From contig JAIDFC010000237.1 of NCBI GenBank assembly GCA_029054535.1, positions 1 to 5,579 on the forward strand: a stretch of 5,579 bases of DNA, given 5' to 3'. Position 1 is the stretch's first letter; every line of letters starts with the position of its first letter. This document shows positions 4,789-5,579 of this stretch, piece after piece. A program made the position numbers and the translations under genes. The notes under the pieces were generated by a model that worked only from the letters and a program-made list of their open reading frames with translations, made no database searches and was not told the DNA's origin. Origin of the DNA: Rikenella sp. (GTDB lineage: Bacteria > Bacteroidota > Bacteroidia > Bacteroidales > Rikenellaceae).

Positions 4789-5346
4789 CTAACGAGGTCG
4801 ATGCAATCGCTTGAAAAACTCCCACAATACCACCCCGCCGCTTACCGCTACGTTCAGCGAGTGTTTCGTGCCGACCTGCGGAATCTCGATCGCTCCGTCG
4901 CACAAGTCGACCACCTCCTGCTGAACTCCTTCGACTTCGTTGCCGAACACCAGAGCGAATCTTGCAGCCTTCTCGCCGAATGGAGACAGGTCGAGGCACT
5001 CGAGCGAAACCGCTCCTCGGACTTGCTCCACGGCCAGAACGGTGTATCCCTCGTTGCGGAGCCGCTCGACGGCTTTCGTACTCTCTGTTTCGTACTCCCA
5101 CGAAACGGTCAGTTCGGCTCCCAGGGCGCTTTTGTGGATGTCCCGCGACGGAGGAGTCGCCGTGATGCCGCACAACACCAGCCGCTCGATCCCGAAGGCA
5201 TCGCCTGTCCGAAAAAAAGCACCCGTATTGTTGGCACTCCGCACGTTGTCTAACACTACGGTCAACGGTAGTCTCCGTTGTGTTGCGAACGCTTCGGGGG
5301 TCGGACGACCCAGCTCTTCGTTCGTGATTTTTCGCATGTTCGACAT
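4789..5346 (-). CDS. SpoU/TrmH-family RNA 2'-O-methyltransferase
   Basis: This 185-residue SPOUT enzyme transfers a methyl group from S-adenosylmethionine to a ribose 2'-hydroxyl of tRNA or rRNA in the cytoplasm; the exact target cannot be read from sequence. All three family motifs are present: motif 1 NVRSANNTGAFFRTGDAFG (residues 34-52, with N39 and the catalytic-type R46), motif 2 LVFGNEVEGV (132-141), and motif 3 IPQVGTKHSLNVAVSGGV (155-172), which forms the knotted cofactor site. It lacks the N-terminal L30e-like substrate-binding domain of RlmB-type members, so it is the short, TrmH/TrmL-like single-domain form. The start at 5346 is the first ATG; M4 (5337) is an alternative. It appears monocistronic, with repeat-like DNA on both sides. 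Confidence 0.92.
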   Translation of the reverse strand: MSNMRKITNEELGRPTPEAFATQRRLPLTVVLDNVRSANNTGAFFRTGDAFGIERLVLCGITATPPSRDIHKSALGAELTVSWEYETESTKAVERLRNEGYTVLAVEQVRGAVSLECLDLSPFGEKAARFALVFGNEVEGVQQEVVDLCDGAIEIPQVGTKHSLNVAVSGGVVLWEFFKRLHRPR

Positions 5347-5365
5347 GGTCGGTTCTATGAGGTTC

Positions 5366-5373
5366 CTAATTTA
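5366..5373 (-). promoter_or_regulatory. Weak -7 box TAAATTAG for the methyltransferase gene
   Basis: On the minus strand TAAATTAG matches the Bacteroidota TAnnTTTG box at all but one fixed position, 19 bases upstream of the ATG at 5346. A TTG lies upstream but with spacing shorter than usual. Low confidence. Confidence 0.25.
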
Positions 5374-5547
5374 TGTATCGAGTCAGAGCAATCTGAACTC
5401 ATGTTTTTGCTTGGTTTTATCCGCCGAAAGGGAACGGCTGACCCGCGCGCTCTGCGAGCGTAGTTCGACTGAAGTGCTGTATTTTCTCTCCCGAATGGCT
5501 CAGTTCGGGTACCGTTCGTTCACCTCTTCCTATTCCTGGAGTCAATG

Positions 5548-5561
5548 GTGCCGCTGGGCAC
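5548..5561. repeat. GTGCC-GCTG-GGCAC hairpin
   Basis: Perfect five-base-pair stem with a GCTG loop, preceded by ATG as ATGGTGCC. It is the fourth copy in the window of the motif at 254-267, 559-572 and 3767-3780, but the flanking CTCGAA sequence is not present here. Confidence 0.5.
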
Positions 5562-5579
5562 ACCAACCTGGCCTGCCGG

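Larger units (their letters stand above)
5347..5579. other. Upstream region of the methyltransferase gene and repeat-like window end
   Basis: No supported gene is seen. The left part should contain the methyltransferase promoter. The right part, from about 5400, has the same GC-rich texture as the left-hand island and ends with another copy of the GTGCC hairpin. A feature running past the window end cannot be excluded. Confidence 0.45.

Overview
The window is GC-rich and comes from a member of the Bacteroidota, most likely order Bacteroidales. The evidence is the gene order YbbR-like protein, dephospho-CoA kinase, DUF5606 protein, together with Fibrobacter-succinogenes-major-paralogue (FISUMP) domains and -7 promoter boxes of the form TAnnTTTG. 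The high GC suggests an Alistipes-like Rikenellaceae genome, but that is inference.

Layout: (1) Bases 1-1129 hold no convincing gene. This stretch is full of degenerate direct repeats (five copies of an AAACAGTCT-type unit and two copies of a 27-base GTGCCGCTCGG-type unit) and small perfect hairpins. It ends in a long, probably bidirectional terminator at 931-982. (2) Bases 1130-3401, minus strand, are a compact housekeeping operon: YbbR-like membrane-anchored protein, then coaE (ATGA overlap), then the DUF5606 protein, which has its own candidate promoter. (3) Bases 3402-4381, plus strand, hold two broken pieces of FISUMP-domain genes in tandem. The first is only a C-terminal end. Its variable codons look like adenine-randomised AAC/AAT codons, as in the variable region of a diversity-generating retroelement (DGR). 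The second lacks its N-terminal half. (4) Bases 4382-4788 are non-coding or carry only a doubtful 37-codon ORF, with two long inverted repeats. (5) Bases 4789-5346, minus strand, encode a short SpoU/TrmH-family RNA 2'-O-methyltransferase. (6) Bases 5347-5579 hold its upstream region and another copy of the GTGCC-loop-GGCAC hairpin seen near the FISUMP fragment and in the left-hand repeats.

The intact genes (CoA synthesis, envelope-anchored YbbR protein, RNA methylation) are ordinary core genes. The interest lies between them: the islands share a small hairpin motif, and one carries what appears to be a diversified FISUMP C-terminus with no reverse transcriptase or template repeat in view. A reasonable but unproven reading is that these islands are remnants or silent cassettes of a multi-copy, DGR-diversified FISUMP surface-protein family.
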